NCBI RefSeq assembly: GCF_003711515.1
Contig: NW_021167081.1
Location: 310,001 to 374,000 of the forward strand
DNA: 64,000 nucleotides
Direction: 5' to 3'
Source: Sodiomyces alkalinus F11
Lineage: Eukaryota; Ascomycota; Sordariomycetes; Glomerellales; Plectosphaerellaceae
The notes below the pieces were generated by a model that made no database searches, had not been told where the DNA came from, and saw nothing but the letters and a program-made list of their open reading frames with translations. Below, piece by piece: positions 1 through 10,243 of this stretch. The translations under genes were made by a program, and so were the position numbers. Each line of letters begins with the position of its first letter. Position 1 is the stretch's first letter.

Positions 1-590
1 CACAACGGGGTCTCTGGGGTCCCCCCCCCCACACTGACTAAGGACTTCGAACCTCGGGCTTTAGGAATACCAGAGGGGATTATCGGGAAAGACCGGATAG
101 GCTCTAAATAAGCAGGTACCTATAATAATGTCTGAACCTCCTAAACTAAGGCGTAAATATAATATAATATGTATATATAATAGCTTTCTGCTCTATTAGG
201 ATTATTATTATAATTACTATTGGATACATTATACTAACTGTCTACTTTAATGGTGTTATAATATTATAATCTAGAAATAAATAGCATAGTAAAATCCTTT
301 TACGAGTAGCGTAAAGCACCTATATATAATAGAGTAGTCTAAATATTAAAATAGTAGACAACTTATATATTTTGTATTACTAAAGATCCGAAAAAGCAGC
401 TAAAAATATATATATTACGAAAGTAGACAGATTTACGGGTTATATAACTATGTACTATGAGAAGAAGTTGCCTACAAAATACTGTAAAAAGTCGAAAAAC
501 GGGGCCGAGCGGTAGAACTGCTACGAACAACGCAGGCTACCAAAAGTTTTATCTGCAAAAAAAGAACAGGCCAGCGTCAGTGGAGTATTA
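1..590. other. AT-rich gene-free DNA at left edge
   Basis: From about 120 to 480 the DNA is dominated by A/T with TATA and TAATA strings and many stop codons in all frames. It is very unlike the GC-rich coding DNA of the rest of the window. I see no gene. This composition is what repeat-induced point mutation (RIP) leaves in fungal transposon remnants, so it may be the edge of a decayed mobile element. No terminal repeats or transposase motifs are visible, so the RIP explanation is inference. Confidence 0.5.
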
Positions 591-799
591 GAAGTTGAAG
601 ACATGCACGATGTTACCCTGGAATATTAAAAAGTACCTTCCTAGGTACCTAGGTAGGGACTTGTCCGGAGCAGGGCTTCGAGGAGGTACGTCGGAGCATG
701 CGGCGTCTTGCGGAGTGGCGCAGTGTTGTCCTTGGACTGGCTGGCTGCACGAGCAACGCCAATGCGAATCTTACGCCCAGCGTATACCTCGGTAGGTTC

Positions 800-805
800 T
801 ATAAA
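800..805 (+). promoter_or_regulatory. TATA box of the secreted-protein gene
   Basis: A TATAAA hexamer lies 98 bp before the ATG at 903. It is followed by a C/A-rich leader with CACTCACTATACACC. This supports both the direction and the chosen start of the downstream gene. Confidence 0.45.
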
Positions 806-902
806 GCACGTACTTTGGAAGGAAACCCGGTCGCTCACGAGTTTGCTGAGTTAATACACACTCACTATACACCTCCCAAACTACAGCTCACAGAAAGCCA
901 AG

Positions 903-1710
903 ATGCGCTTCATTACTATCACGGCTCTGGCAGCTCTGGTCCAGCTGCAGCACGCTGTTGCTGAAGACTGGACGCAAAAGCTTCTGTTCCACGGGACGTC
1001 GCTCATCCTGCGTCCCGACTATATCAGCCACAGAGCTGCCAATCACACGGCAACGGCGGCAAATTTCTATTCCTACTTCGGCCAGACTGGATACATCAGT
1101 TTCGGATGGTTCGTGCTACTACCAGTGTCACCCATATGTTCAATCCTTGCCAGTAGAAACCGACTAAAAAACAATCCCAGGTGGCTACCAGCCACAGCAG
1201 ATGCGGACTCTAGTCCCTGCCACCCAGACAACGAGGTATGCAAACCCAAAATGGTACAGAGAGTGAGTGGTGCTTAGTCACTAACATACGCGTCAGCAAT
1301 TCGACTGGTTCGAGTACACGGTCTCGAAGATCGACTGTACCAGCACCAGGTGCCGCGCACACATGGTGAACTGGGACAATGTTCCCAAGCCCGAGAAGCC
1401 GTTCTTCGAAGAAGACTACGTCTTCCAGACGGTCAACTCATTGGACGACGACGCGGGTCGCTTCCACCTGGGCTTCTTCGACCGGGAGGGTGGGGCTCTG
1501 GCGGTGGGCACGGCACGCCCTCTGAGCTTCGGGGACGAGACGGAGCAGGAATGCCGCAAGGCCTTGCGTATGCTTCGCCGCGTGCAGGCCACGCGAGGCA
1601 TCGAGCTGCCGTTCGAGCTCTCGGATGTATGCGGAACGGCTGCCATGTCCAACGCAGGGGTTGAAGGTCAATCTGCACAGAAGCCGCTAGCGCTGCCATG
1701 GGTAGGCTGA
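903..1710 (+). CDS. Small secreted protein of unknown function
   Basis: Two exons, 903-1235 and 1297-1710, join in phase 0. The intron (1236-1296) has donor GTATGC, a CTAAC branch point and acceptor CAG. The product is about 248 residues. It starts with a short hydrophobic leader, MRFITITALAALVQLQHAVA, that looks like a cleavable signal peptide, so the protein is probably secreted. Downstream are scattered cysteines, including a CTSTRC motif just after the junction, then a GC-rich C-terminal half with DVCGTAAM. I do not recognise a family. The stretch 1108-1180 could hide a second intron, because a CTAA/CCCAG signal ends at 1180 and another frame there reads CYYQCHPY, so the middle of the protein is uncertain. 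It may be a small secreted effector-like protein, but that rests only on the leader and the size. Confidence 0.55.
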
Positions 1711-2356
1711 AACGGCGTTGGCGGGGGAGGATTGGGATCTACGGAGATGCTCACCCTGCATGTCGAGAGTGCTAGCCATTGGCCCTATTGTGTCCGTAGA
1801 TCCTTTATACAAAGATGCATGTGGGGTCCGCCCCACGTGGCAGGAGCATGAACCTTCTTGTTAGCGGCATATAGATGATGGCGGGAGAATTGTCTCTGAA
1901 CAATCCATGTGGCGGGACTCGGGAGGAAGGTGGGAACTTACGGGCGGTTCGCTCTGGCCGTCTGGCGGCGCCAAGCCACTCTCCCCGCTAGCGCAAGGCA
2001 CAGGACTTTTTCTACCGTTCCAGAATAAATTAGTGCACGTGGGGTACGGGAGGGCGGGAGCGGGGGCGGGGGCGGGGGCGGGGAAGAGGCAGGGGTAGGG
2101 TTGTCAAAGTTAAAAACTGTGTCTATCAATTTTCTCAATTGGAGTGTTATCGGGACAATTAGAAGGCTGTTTCGTGATGCAGGTTCAAGTGGGCTAGGTA
2201 GATAGTTAGCCTTGTTAGTGGTTGCTGGCACGAGAGGAAACAATATCTCTGGCCCGGTCATATAAGTTCATTGTGCCTCTGCTCTTCTATCGCACCACTA
2301 CGTGGAGGTAGTACTATTTCCGTGTTACCTTTTATGCAGGAAGAAGACCTATCGAT
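1711..2356. other. Intergenic region with G-rich array
   Basis: No gene seen. At about 2046-2094 there is a run of repeated GGGGGC units and related G blocks, enough for several stacked G-quartets. It lies some 260 bp before the MFS gene start, so it could belong to that promoter. Confidence 0.5.
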
Positions 2357-4154
2357 ATGGCAGCTATCCACCACGATCCCGCCGTTAGGCGTACGCTCTT
2401 TTTCACCGGGCTAGTGGTGCTTGCCGAACCCTTGGCTGCCACCATGCTTCTCTCTTTTGTCGTGTTCATGGTACAAGACTTTCCACATGTCGACGAACAA
2501 TCTGTCGCTTTCTGGTGTGGCGTGATTAGTAAGAAGCTCAGCCACTCGCCTGGCAACATCAACCCGCCCCCCCTTTTTTTTTCTTTTCTTTTCTTCTCGA
2601 TGTGGCTGACACTATTCCCACAGCATCCGCCTTCTTTATAGCCCAGGTATTCACGGCACCACTCTATGGCGTTGTCAGTGACCGCATCGGACGCAAGCCG
2701 GTGCTCTTGTTAGGTCTGCTCGGCTCTGCCGTATGTACCATCTTATATGGCATTTCCGGCAACCTGACCATGGCAATCGCTTCACGAGCTTTCTGCGGCT
2801 TCTTCAACGGTACTTTCCATGAAAGAGAAGCAACCAATATGTTGAAACTGGCTCGGCTGACGCTTTCCTTGCTACAACTAGGTAACGCCGGCGTTTCGCG
2901 GACATCAGTCGGAGAGCTCGCAGCCAATAACGGTATCCACCAAGGCCGCGCATTCTCAATCTTTGGACTTTGCACAGCCATGGGAACTTTACTAGGACCC
3001 CTCCTAGGCGGCTTTCTCTGCCAACCCGCAGAAAAGTATGGCTTGAAGGGTCCAGGCAACCTTTTTGTTCGCTATCCATATCTGCTCCCTTGCGCCATCG
3101 GAGCATGCTACAACGTCGTTGTCGTCGCGCTGTGTATTCCTTGCATGGGGGAGACTAATATAGACACTGCGGGCACTAAGCTCTCGGCCGAACACGCGGG
3201 TCCCACGGACGAGCGCACAGACGACACGGGACGCACGGACGAGCGCACGGATGAAGAAACGCCCCTCTTGGCTCCACAAGGCGATACTTCGACGTTAAAG
3301 GCTGCGTCGAGTCGCACTCGCAGCCTTGTCCTACTGATCGCCGGCCACGCGTTGGTCCATCCCATTTTTTTTTTTGAGCGGACTATCAAGTAAGATCCAT
3401 GACGATTGCTGACTTGCCATCAGGACCATTGCTTTGCACGCCATTGCATTCGACGAGATGTACCCTGCCATCGCGGCGACAAGGCAACCCATCGGCTTCG
3501 GCTTCTCGTCGAGTGAGATTGCAAAGACGTTGCTCTTCCTCAGCCCCGTAGTATTAACCGTTCAGTTCGTGGTATACCCTGCCCTCTCGAAAAGACTGAC
3601 GTATGCGACTCTGTGGAGAATATCTTCGATTCTCTTCCTGGTCGTGTACATGACATTCCCTCTCACTCTGGCATTGCCCAACAAATCGTATCGTCAATGG
3701 TGTTGTCTCTATCTCCTTCTCGCGATCCGCGTATCGGCGGTAGTGATTGGGTATACCAGCGTGGCGATACTGGTAAGTGCATACTATGTCGAGGCAGCCA
3801 AACAAAGAGGGAATTTCTTTTTTACTGACATGTCGTCTTCCCCTCTAGCTCACGCTCTCTGCTCGGCCTAATCAACGTGGCGTCACTGTTTCTTTTGCAC
3901 AGGCGGCTATTTCCGCGAGCAGGGCCGTCGGTCCAGCTCTGGCGGGTGCGTTGTGGTCTTGGGGCCTGTCGAATGGATTCAAGGCGCCGTTCGACCAGCA
4001 CATTTTGGTCTGTCCGTCCCATTTTTTTTTTCTTCACAAAATTCGTGCGTCGCTAATTGTTTTGCAGTTCTTCTTCCAGTGTCTAGTGGCTACCCTGCAG
4101 TTGATGACTTCGTTTGGTCCCGCTATCGGGAGCTCACCAGAAGGGCCTATGTGA
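2357..4154 (+). CDS. MFS transporter, ZIFL-like fungal type
   Basis: I model six exons: 2357-2528, 2624-2809, 2882-3389, 3424-3772, 3849-4007 and 4068-4154, giving about 486 residues. It is an integral membrane protein that should move a small molecule across the plasma membrane, probably outward. Exon 2 carries the MFS signature between helices 2 and 3, GVVSDRIGRKP, and later helices include the motif RAVGPALAGALW near helix 11. A hydrophilic Asp/Arg/Thr-rich loop (ERTDDTGRTDERTD) separates the two six-helix halves. The third junction is ambiguous. Donor GTAAGA at 3390 gives an odd FFFERTIK segment from a poly-T run, and a weaker donor near 3352 would remove it and read GHA-TIALHAIAFDEM. It lies next to an SDR and a P450, which suggests a role in exporting or importing a metabolite. 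Substrate unknown. Confidence 0.85.
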
Positions 4155-4346
4155 GGTGGTGTTTATAGTAAAGGGTATCACGGACATACAGTACATGGCG
4201 TGAAAAGAAACAAACGGATCTTTGTTCAAGATGGAGGTTTAGATCTGGAGTAGCTTCAATATTGTCCTTGCCTCGGGGAACTTCAACGTCACATATTACT
4301 GGCAACAAGTCTGTCCGTAAAATTGTTGAAAAGTCGCAGCAATGAT

Positions 4347-5165
4347 TTATTCCCTTGCCAATAAAGATCCGCCATTCACCTCAATCAAGGAACCGCTCGC
4401 GAACGAGCATCGCATCAAGTAAATATAGGCCTCCGATAGCTCCTCAGGTGTGCCCACACTATCTGTCAAGCTCCGCTTGCGGAAGTCAGATAGAACCGCG
4501 GGTAATCTGGTCTCGGGGATTTCATCGAACATTTCGGTGTGCACTGCGCCGGGGCTGACTGTATTGACACGGATAGGAGCCAAGTCGACGGCAAGACCTC
4601 TGGCGATTCCTTCGGTACCAGCGCCATAGCCCGAGACGACAGTCCACCCTTTGCTTGGCTTTTGAATGCTTGCCCCGCTGGTCAAAGTGATGGAAGACGT
4701 CTTGGAGGGCTTCATATAATCCTTTGCGAGGCCACCGAGCAGCATAGGACCGAAGAAGCGGACATGGCCCATGCGTTGGATCGTCGGCACGTCAAGCTCG
4801 GAGACGGGTCGAATCTTGATGCCGTCACCGGCAGTGAAGACGACGTGGTCGAGTAGCTGCGTGCGGGTAGCGCTCTTCAGCAGCGCCTCGAGGTTGGGGC
4901 GGATAGAGTCGACATCTGACAGGTCGCACACCTGTCCGTCCACGCAATCCGCCGAGCCCGGCACCGAGGTCTTTAGTCGTTTCAGTGCATTGTCCAACTT
5001 TGTTTGGCGCGAAGAAGAGATGGTGACAATCGCGCCCAAGGACAGGGCATGCTCAGCTACGCAGAAGCCGATGCCCGAGGAGCCGCCTAGGACAAGCACT
5101 CGGGCTTTTGCAAGCACATTGCTGTAATTGATTCGGGTAGACATGGGTGCGGTGGTAGACGTCAT
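4347..5165 (-). CDS. Atypical short-chain dehydrogenase/reductase
   Basis: Single-exon gene of 272 residues, the usual size for a classical SDR. The NAD(P)-binding Rossmann motif GGSSGIG is at residues 27-33, and a conserved VNTVSPGAVHTEMF follows the active-site region. The active-site Tyr lies in SGYGAGTEG. In classical SDRs the motif is YxxxK, but here a Gly occupies the Lys position and no Lys follows closely. A serine is present in LTSGAS upstream. I chose the ATG at 5165 because the longer reading frame above it is a low-complexity Lys/Glu stretch encoded by a poly-T/C leader. It shares a 543-bp divergent promoter with the P450, and the MFS gene lies 192 bp beyond its stop, so the three probably form one metabolic unit. 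Probable role: oxidation or reduction of a hydroxyl or keto group. Confidence 0.85.
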   Translation of the reverse strand: MTSTTAPMSTRINYSNVLAKARVLVLGGSSGIGFCVAEHALSLGAIVTISSSRQTKLDNALKRLKTSVPGSADCVDGQVCDLSDVDSIRPNLEALLKSATRTQLLDHVVFTAGDGIKIRPVSELDVPTIQRMGHVRFFGPMLLGGLAKDYMKPSKTSSITLTSGASIQKPSKGWTVVSGYGAGTEGIARGLAVDLAPIRVNTVSPGAVHTEMFDEIPETRLPAVLSDFRKRSLTDSVGTPEELSEAYIYLMRCSFASGSLIEVNGGSLLARE

Positions 5166-5708
5166 CGAATAGGCCTTGTTTTTTTTTTTCTTTCTTTTTT
5201 CTTCTTCTTTTTTCGATTGAGAAGGGTGAGCCCGGTCAGGAAGATAATAATAGTAGGGAAAACAGATAATCAAGGCGGACGTTAGAAGAGTTGGACTCCA
5301 ACTTACTGCTTACTTTTGAAAGTGTGTGTGGGTCTTCACTTAGTAATGTTCATGCCGCTCGGAGTACTTACTAGCGGAGTGGTTCCTAATAAGTTCCACT
5401 AGCGGGCGGCATAGAGGAGGCGGACTCCGGCTTAGCCATGGGGAGTCCCGTTTGAAGCCTCCGCCAAGCCTCCGCTAGTGTGCTGCTGCTGCATCAAGGA
5501 TTCGTTAAGGCTATCGGTATTGATCCCCGAGAACTTCTTGGGTGTAGACGACTACATTCGACTAGATACTAGACATTGAAAGAGAATAGATCGCTATGAG
5601 TAGGCCAGGTACTTAATTGCAGGCAGTGGTCTTCGAGAGCATATCTATGCGCGTTCTAAATTGAACTAGTCTACCGAGCAAGACGAGCACCGCCGACAGA
5701 GAGACAAC
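5166..5708. promoter_or_regulatory. Divergent promoter with repeated ACTAGCGG motifs
   Basis: This 543-bp region separates the SDR (minus) and P450 (plus) start codons. It contains ACTAGCGG at 5370-5377 and again at 5398-5405, with the inverted copy CCGCTAGT at 5472-5479. An inverted pair GGACTCC (5422-5428) and GGAGTCC (5442-5448) sits between them. CGG triplets in direct and inverted pairs are the classical target of fungal Zn2Cys6 regulators. A poly-T/C tract at 5178-5210 is likely part of the SDR leader. Confidence 0.5.
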
Positions 5709-7698
5709 ATGGGCCAGATCTTTATTGATACCGTCATGGATCGGTACATTTCTTCGCTGGGAATCACACTTTGGCTCGTCGTCGTCGCCGGCGCCGTGTT
5801 CTGGTACCGTCCATCCAACTCCAAGTTCCCTGAGCACGGCGGCGAGAGTTCCGAAGCTCTGCAGAATGTTGTCAAAAAGCAATGGTCCCAGGTACGCGCC
5901 TATTTCTTCTGCCGAAGGTTTTCCCCGCCATGTTGAGCCATGTTAGCCATCTCTAATCGTCTGCGAGACAACAGATGCGAGAAACGATATATTTGCTCCG
6001 CCTTCCGTTTCGTAGAATCTACGTGTTGCCGCAAAAATACATTAACGAATACGCTTGGAAGCCTGATGACCACATCAGCTCAAACACCGACCTCTATGAG
6101 CGGCTGCTCGGCCGGTGGACTTATGTCGGCTCTCTGACTCCAGATGATCCTAGTACGTTGCCGGGCCGTGCCGTGCCATGCCATGCCGCCCGCTCTTACG
6201 TTTCCCCGCAAGCTCGCAACAGAATTAGTACTGACCTTCCAATACAACAGACGGGCCCTATAACTGGGTTGTGGAATACGTCCGGTCAGAATTGACGAAG
6301 CAGATCTCGTTCTACCTTCCTGCCGTCCAGGAGGATGTTGCCTCCTACTTCCATGCACATACTGCTTCTGATAATGGTGAACCATCAGCGCCATCCTCAT
6401 TGTGAGAGTGTCTTTATAACTGAATCATTTCTGCTTCAGATAAAACGACGCTACCCGTCCATGATTTCTGCATTGGCCTTTGTTTCGCTCTTTACCAGCG
6501 TATCTTTGTTGGAAAGGAACTGGCCAGAGACCCAGAGTGGGTATGTCGGGACTCATCGGAGTCATCGCGTCTCTTCCCTGTTCCCTAGGGTCTTGTTCTG
6601 GGCCGCCTGCTGACTGACTGACTGCCGCAACAGAAAGCGGCCTGTGTGGAGCTGGGATTGAGCTCTGTTGGCGTGGCCGGGTCCCTCATGCGTGTGCCGA
6701 CTTGGCTTCGACCCGCCGCTGCCACTTTCATGAGCGGACCCCGCCATGTCAAGGCGAACGTACGCAGAATGGAGGCCAAGATCCGTCCGATACTCACGGT
6801 ATGACAAGCCAAAAGAACTGAACTGCGTAAGCGGCTACCGACAGTAAGCATGGACTGTCTAACAAATATATCCAGGAGCGACTGGAGAACAAGCATCGAG
6901 GCGACATTGAGCCGCCGAGAGACTTTATCCAGTGGTGGATCCAAAAGTCCATTGCAGTTGGTCGCGACCCGGACAATCTATCCGCGCTGGTAGTCGCATT
7001 GATCCAGCTCAACTTTGCCGGCATTCGTAGCACTGGTCTTGGGGTACGTTTGATCATGTTATGTTTGCTTGCATCCAAGACACTGGCTAACGAAGACGGG
7101 GCAGGTGATGCAATCTTTTGTGGATATTGCCGTTCATCCCGAGTATACCGACGATCTCCGCGCTGAACTCGAGCGAGTCCGATCTACCAACGGCCGGGAG
7201 GAATTGACTGTCCCATCGCTGGCAAAACTGGAGAAAATGGACAGCTTCATCAAGGAATCGGCACGCCACGTTGCGCAAAACGTCCTCTCCGTCTACCGCA
7301 AAGCACTTCGGCCGCTTCGTCTGAGCGACGGCACCGTCTTGCCTGCGCAGTCCTATGTCTGCGTCCCATCAATCGACCCTGATGCTGACCAAGAGACCGC
7401 AACTCGTCCCTTCGACGGTTTCCGGTGGTATCGTCAACGCATTGAGCAGCCTGATCAGGGAGCGCGCTTCCTCAGCGTGTCGTCGAATGCGCAAGCGCTC
7501 GAATTCGGTGCCGGACCTCACGCCTGCCCTGGCCGCTTCCTGGCTGTTGCGGTGATCAAGGCTGCTGTCGCCCATGCACTTACTCATTATGAGCTCCGCT
7601 TGCCGTCTGCTCAGAAGCCAAAAGTGCCGCAGTATAACCATGTTCTCGTCTATACACCCGATACGAAACAAAAGGTGGAGTTTGTGAGGCGTATATAG
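5709..7698 (+). CDS. Cytochrome P450 monooxygenase
   Basis: Seven exons (5709-5891, 5975-6152, 6251-6376, 6440-6540, 6634-6798, 6876-7043, 7105-7698) give exactly 504 residues, normal for a microsomal P450. A membrane anchor lies at residues 17-32 (LGITLWLVVVAGAVFW). The K-helix ExxR is ESAR at residues 358-361, and the heme loop FGAGPHACPG at 441-450 carries the axial Cys448. The region LRLSDGTVLPAQSY resembles the ent-kaurene-oxidase-like group of fungal P450s used in terpenoid and other secondary pathways. The I-helix reads LNFAGIRSTG, without the acid usually found before the oxygen-activating Thr. The gene starts opposite the SDR and was probably co-regulated with it. No terpene cyclase or polyketide synthase is visible nearby, so the substrate is unknown. 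Confidence 0.9.
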
Positions 7699-8220
7699 AG
7701 GACTAGGGAAATGCTATTTCAAACGAGACCACTGATTCTGTTGAATTGACGGGCGTGTGATCCGGCCGGAGCGTTGGTTCAATGGATGTATGATGTATTC
7801 GATACACAAAGGAAAGGAAAAACTGGAAGGTGTGGGGGTTCTAAATACATCTACCCCCTTTCCACGCGAGGAATATGGGGCTAGTAACAACCAATAGAAA
7901 CACAGAAAACAGCCTCACGTGTTTTCAGTGCGATAGTAGCTGTGTGTGGAGGATGGTACTCCGAAAAGAGAAATTTGTGGGTCCATGTCCGAACCACAGT
8001 CGGAATTCAATAGCATCCCACCATCTCTAACTACTTCGTATTATTCCCTCACTCCCTCCTTGACCTCGAACGGACCTGACCGGCCTATATATTTAGAAAG
8101 GGACCCGAGTACAGTCCAAACCCAAAAGTAGAGACTTCCGCAACACGCCCGGTGCTCCGAGATCTAGCCAACTTCACCCGTTATGCGCCGACTCTGAGAC
8201 CTCAATCAGAAGAGAAGCAG
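7699..8220. other. Intergenic region, P450 3' end to FPGS leader
   Basis: No gene seen. It holds the P450 3' UTR and the promoter of the following FPGS-like gene. Confidence 0.5.
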
Positions 8221-8517
8221 ATGAAAGCGCTGAGAGTCTTGAGCCACCGTGATGCGACAGGGTTACTATCACCAGGTTTAGTACACGGATATGTCGAGTG
8301 GAGAATACGACAGTCGACAATAACCATATCCATATCCAACCGCACCCTTTCTACCGCTCTAATCCCAGGTGGATCTTCAACGGGGAGAGCCTCTGCCAGC
8401 CAAAAACCCCATCGTTCGACGACTACTATCAGGACGCCCATCTCTATCACACCTCTCACGTCAACCTCTTCCCATTTCAGAACCTATTACAAGACCATCA
8501 ACCCGTTCCATCTCACC

Positions 8518-10161
8518 ATGGCAACATCCAGCAGCGCCGAAGCCGGCGGTACCGGCAGGACGTACCAAGACGCCCTCACCCACCTCAACCTCCTCATCCC
8601 CAACCGGACCGTGACCGCCCTCTTCGACAACCGGCCCCAACCGACATCCGGCCCCGCCCCGGACCCCAACCTCCAAGCCCTGCCAGAAATGCTCACCTGG
8701 CTCCGCCGCGCCGGCTACACCCCCTCCGACCTCGCCCGGCTCCGCTGCATCCACGTAGCCGGCACGAAAGGCAAAGGCTCGACCTGCGCGTACCTGACCT
8801 CCCTCCTCGTCGCGGCGCCAGACAGACGCGCGGGCCGCGTCGGGACGTACACGTCGCCGCACCTGGTCACGCCGCGGGAACGCATCGCGCTCGACGGGCG
8901 GCCGATCGGAAAGGCGCTGTTCGCGCGGTATTTCTTCGAGGTGTGGGATCGGCTTACCGACGCCGCGGTCGCGGAGGGCGTCATGACGCCCGAGGCAGCG
9001 CGGGGCGCGGGGTCGAAGCCGTTTTACTTCCGGTTCCTGACGTTGCTTGCTTTCCACGTCTTCCTCTCCGAGGGGGTACGCAGCGCGGTGGTCGAGGTGG
9101 GGATTGGTGGGGCGTATGATGCTACGAATGTGTTGCCGCCCGAGGCGGTTACGGCGGCGGTGATTACGCAGCTTGGGGTTGATCATGTTGCCATGCTTGG
9201 TGATACGCCGGAGAAGATTGCGTGGCATAAGGCTGGGGTGATGAAGCGGGGTGTCCCTGCTTTTACGAGGTTGTTGGGGGGGAAGAAGAAGAGTGCGGGT
9301 GGGGGCCAGGGTGAGAATGAGAATGATGAGGGCGTAATGCGGGTTCTGAAAAGTCGAGCGGAGGAACTGGGATGCAGCGAGCTGGTCGAGGTGAGAGATG
9401 AACACGTCGATGCGTGGGGCGGCGTGCGAGTTCGTGGACGCGTCAAGGGCGGTTCGTTTCAGAGTCGAAACCAGGCCCTGGCTGCCTTGGCGGCCGAGGA
9501 GCACTTGTGTTCACTTGCTTCGACCTCTCCCGATGCGGAGCCGAAGGCCACGAGAAAGTTGGCCGAACTTCCAGCGTGGATGACCGAAGCGATGAAGCAG
9601 ACTTCACTTCGAGGCAGGCAAGAGGTTGTGGAAGACCCGCAAAGGCCAGCCGTCCGATGGTTGTTGGACGGAGCTCATACGGTCGAGAGCCTGGACGAGA
9701 CGGCCGCATGGTTGGCCGCGGAGAGGGAAGAGGACGAAAACCTAGTGCGGAAGAGGAGGAGGTTTGTGCTGCTCTTTAACCAGCAGGAAAGGGAGGCGGG
9801 CAAGCTACTTGGTGGGTTCCTGGACAAGCTCCGTCAAGCCCTAGCGGTAGGGGAGGCCAAGGCGAGCAGTGACGGGCGTCTCTTTGACGCGGCGCTCTTC
9901 TCACGGAACGACCTCGCCAGGTCTGACACTGACACTCGTCCCGACGTGAGCGTCCAGGAAAGCTGCCGGGGGACTTTCGCGTCTTGCCACCCCGGGACCA
10001 CAACAGAGGTGTGTCCGGATCTTCCGACGGCCATGGACCGCGTCGGCGACATGGCCTCGCGGTTTCACGAGGCGGGCGAGGAGACCATCGTCTTGGTGAC
10101 GGGTAGCTTGCACCTGGTCGGCGGTGTCATTCGGCTACTAGAGCCGGACGGTCTAGATTGA
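8518..10161 (+). CDS. Folylpolyglutamate synthase-like protein, copy 1
   Basis: Intronless gene of 547 residues from the ATG at 8518. The enzyme family adds gamma-linked glutamates to folates, trapping them in cytosol and mitochondria and making them better cofactors for one-carbon reactions. Visible motifs are the ATP-binding loop GTKGKGST (residues 82-89), TSPHLVTPRERI, FEVWDRL, a Gly-rich IGGAYDATNVL loop, HKAGVMK, and LDGAHTVESL in the C-terminal ligase domain, ending in TGSLHLVGG. The reading frame stays open upstream to an in-frame ATG at 8221. The extra about 99 residues would be rich in Arg, Ser and Thr, like a mitochondrial presequence. It faces a second FPGS gene across only 82 bp between stop codons. 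The lack of introns, compared with three in the neighbour, argues against a very recent tandem copy. Confidence 0.88.
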   Translation: MATSSSAEAGGTGRTYQDALTHLNLLIPNRTVTALFDNRPQPTSGPAPDPNLQALPEMLTWLRRAGYTPSDLARLRCIHVAGTKGKGSTCAYLTSLLVAAPDRRAGRVGTYTSPHLVTPRERIALDGRPIGKALFARYFFEVWDRLTDAAVAEGVMTPEAARGAGSKPFYFRFLTLLAFHVFLSEGVRSAVVEVGIGGAYDATNVLPPEAVTAAVITQLGVDHVAMLGDTPEKIAWHKAGVMKRGVPAFTRLLGGKKKSAGGGQGENENDEGVMRVLKSRAEELGCSELVEVRDEHVDAWGGVRVRGRVKGGSFQSRNQALAALAAEEHLCSLASTSPDAEPKATRKLAELPAWMTEAMKQTSLRGRQEVVEDPQRPAVRWLLDGAHTVESLDETAAWLAAEREEDENLVRKRRRFVLLFNQQEREAGKLLGGFLDKLRQALAVGEAKASSDGRLFDAALFSRNDLARSDTDTRPDVSVQESCRGTFASCHPGTTTEVCPDLPTAMDRVGDMASRFHEAGEETIVLVTGSLHLVGGVIRLLEPDGLD

Positions 10162-10243
10162 GTGAGTACTAGAATTGTATCATGGCAAGCAAGCAGAGGA
10201 TGAAAATAGAACATATATATTTTGAGGCCAAGCGACCCGCGTA

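Noticed and set aside
8461..9504. A 347-codon minus-strand ORF opposite FPGS copy 1
   Set aside because: Arg/Pro/Gly-rich antisense reading; the plus strand carries all FPGS motifs.
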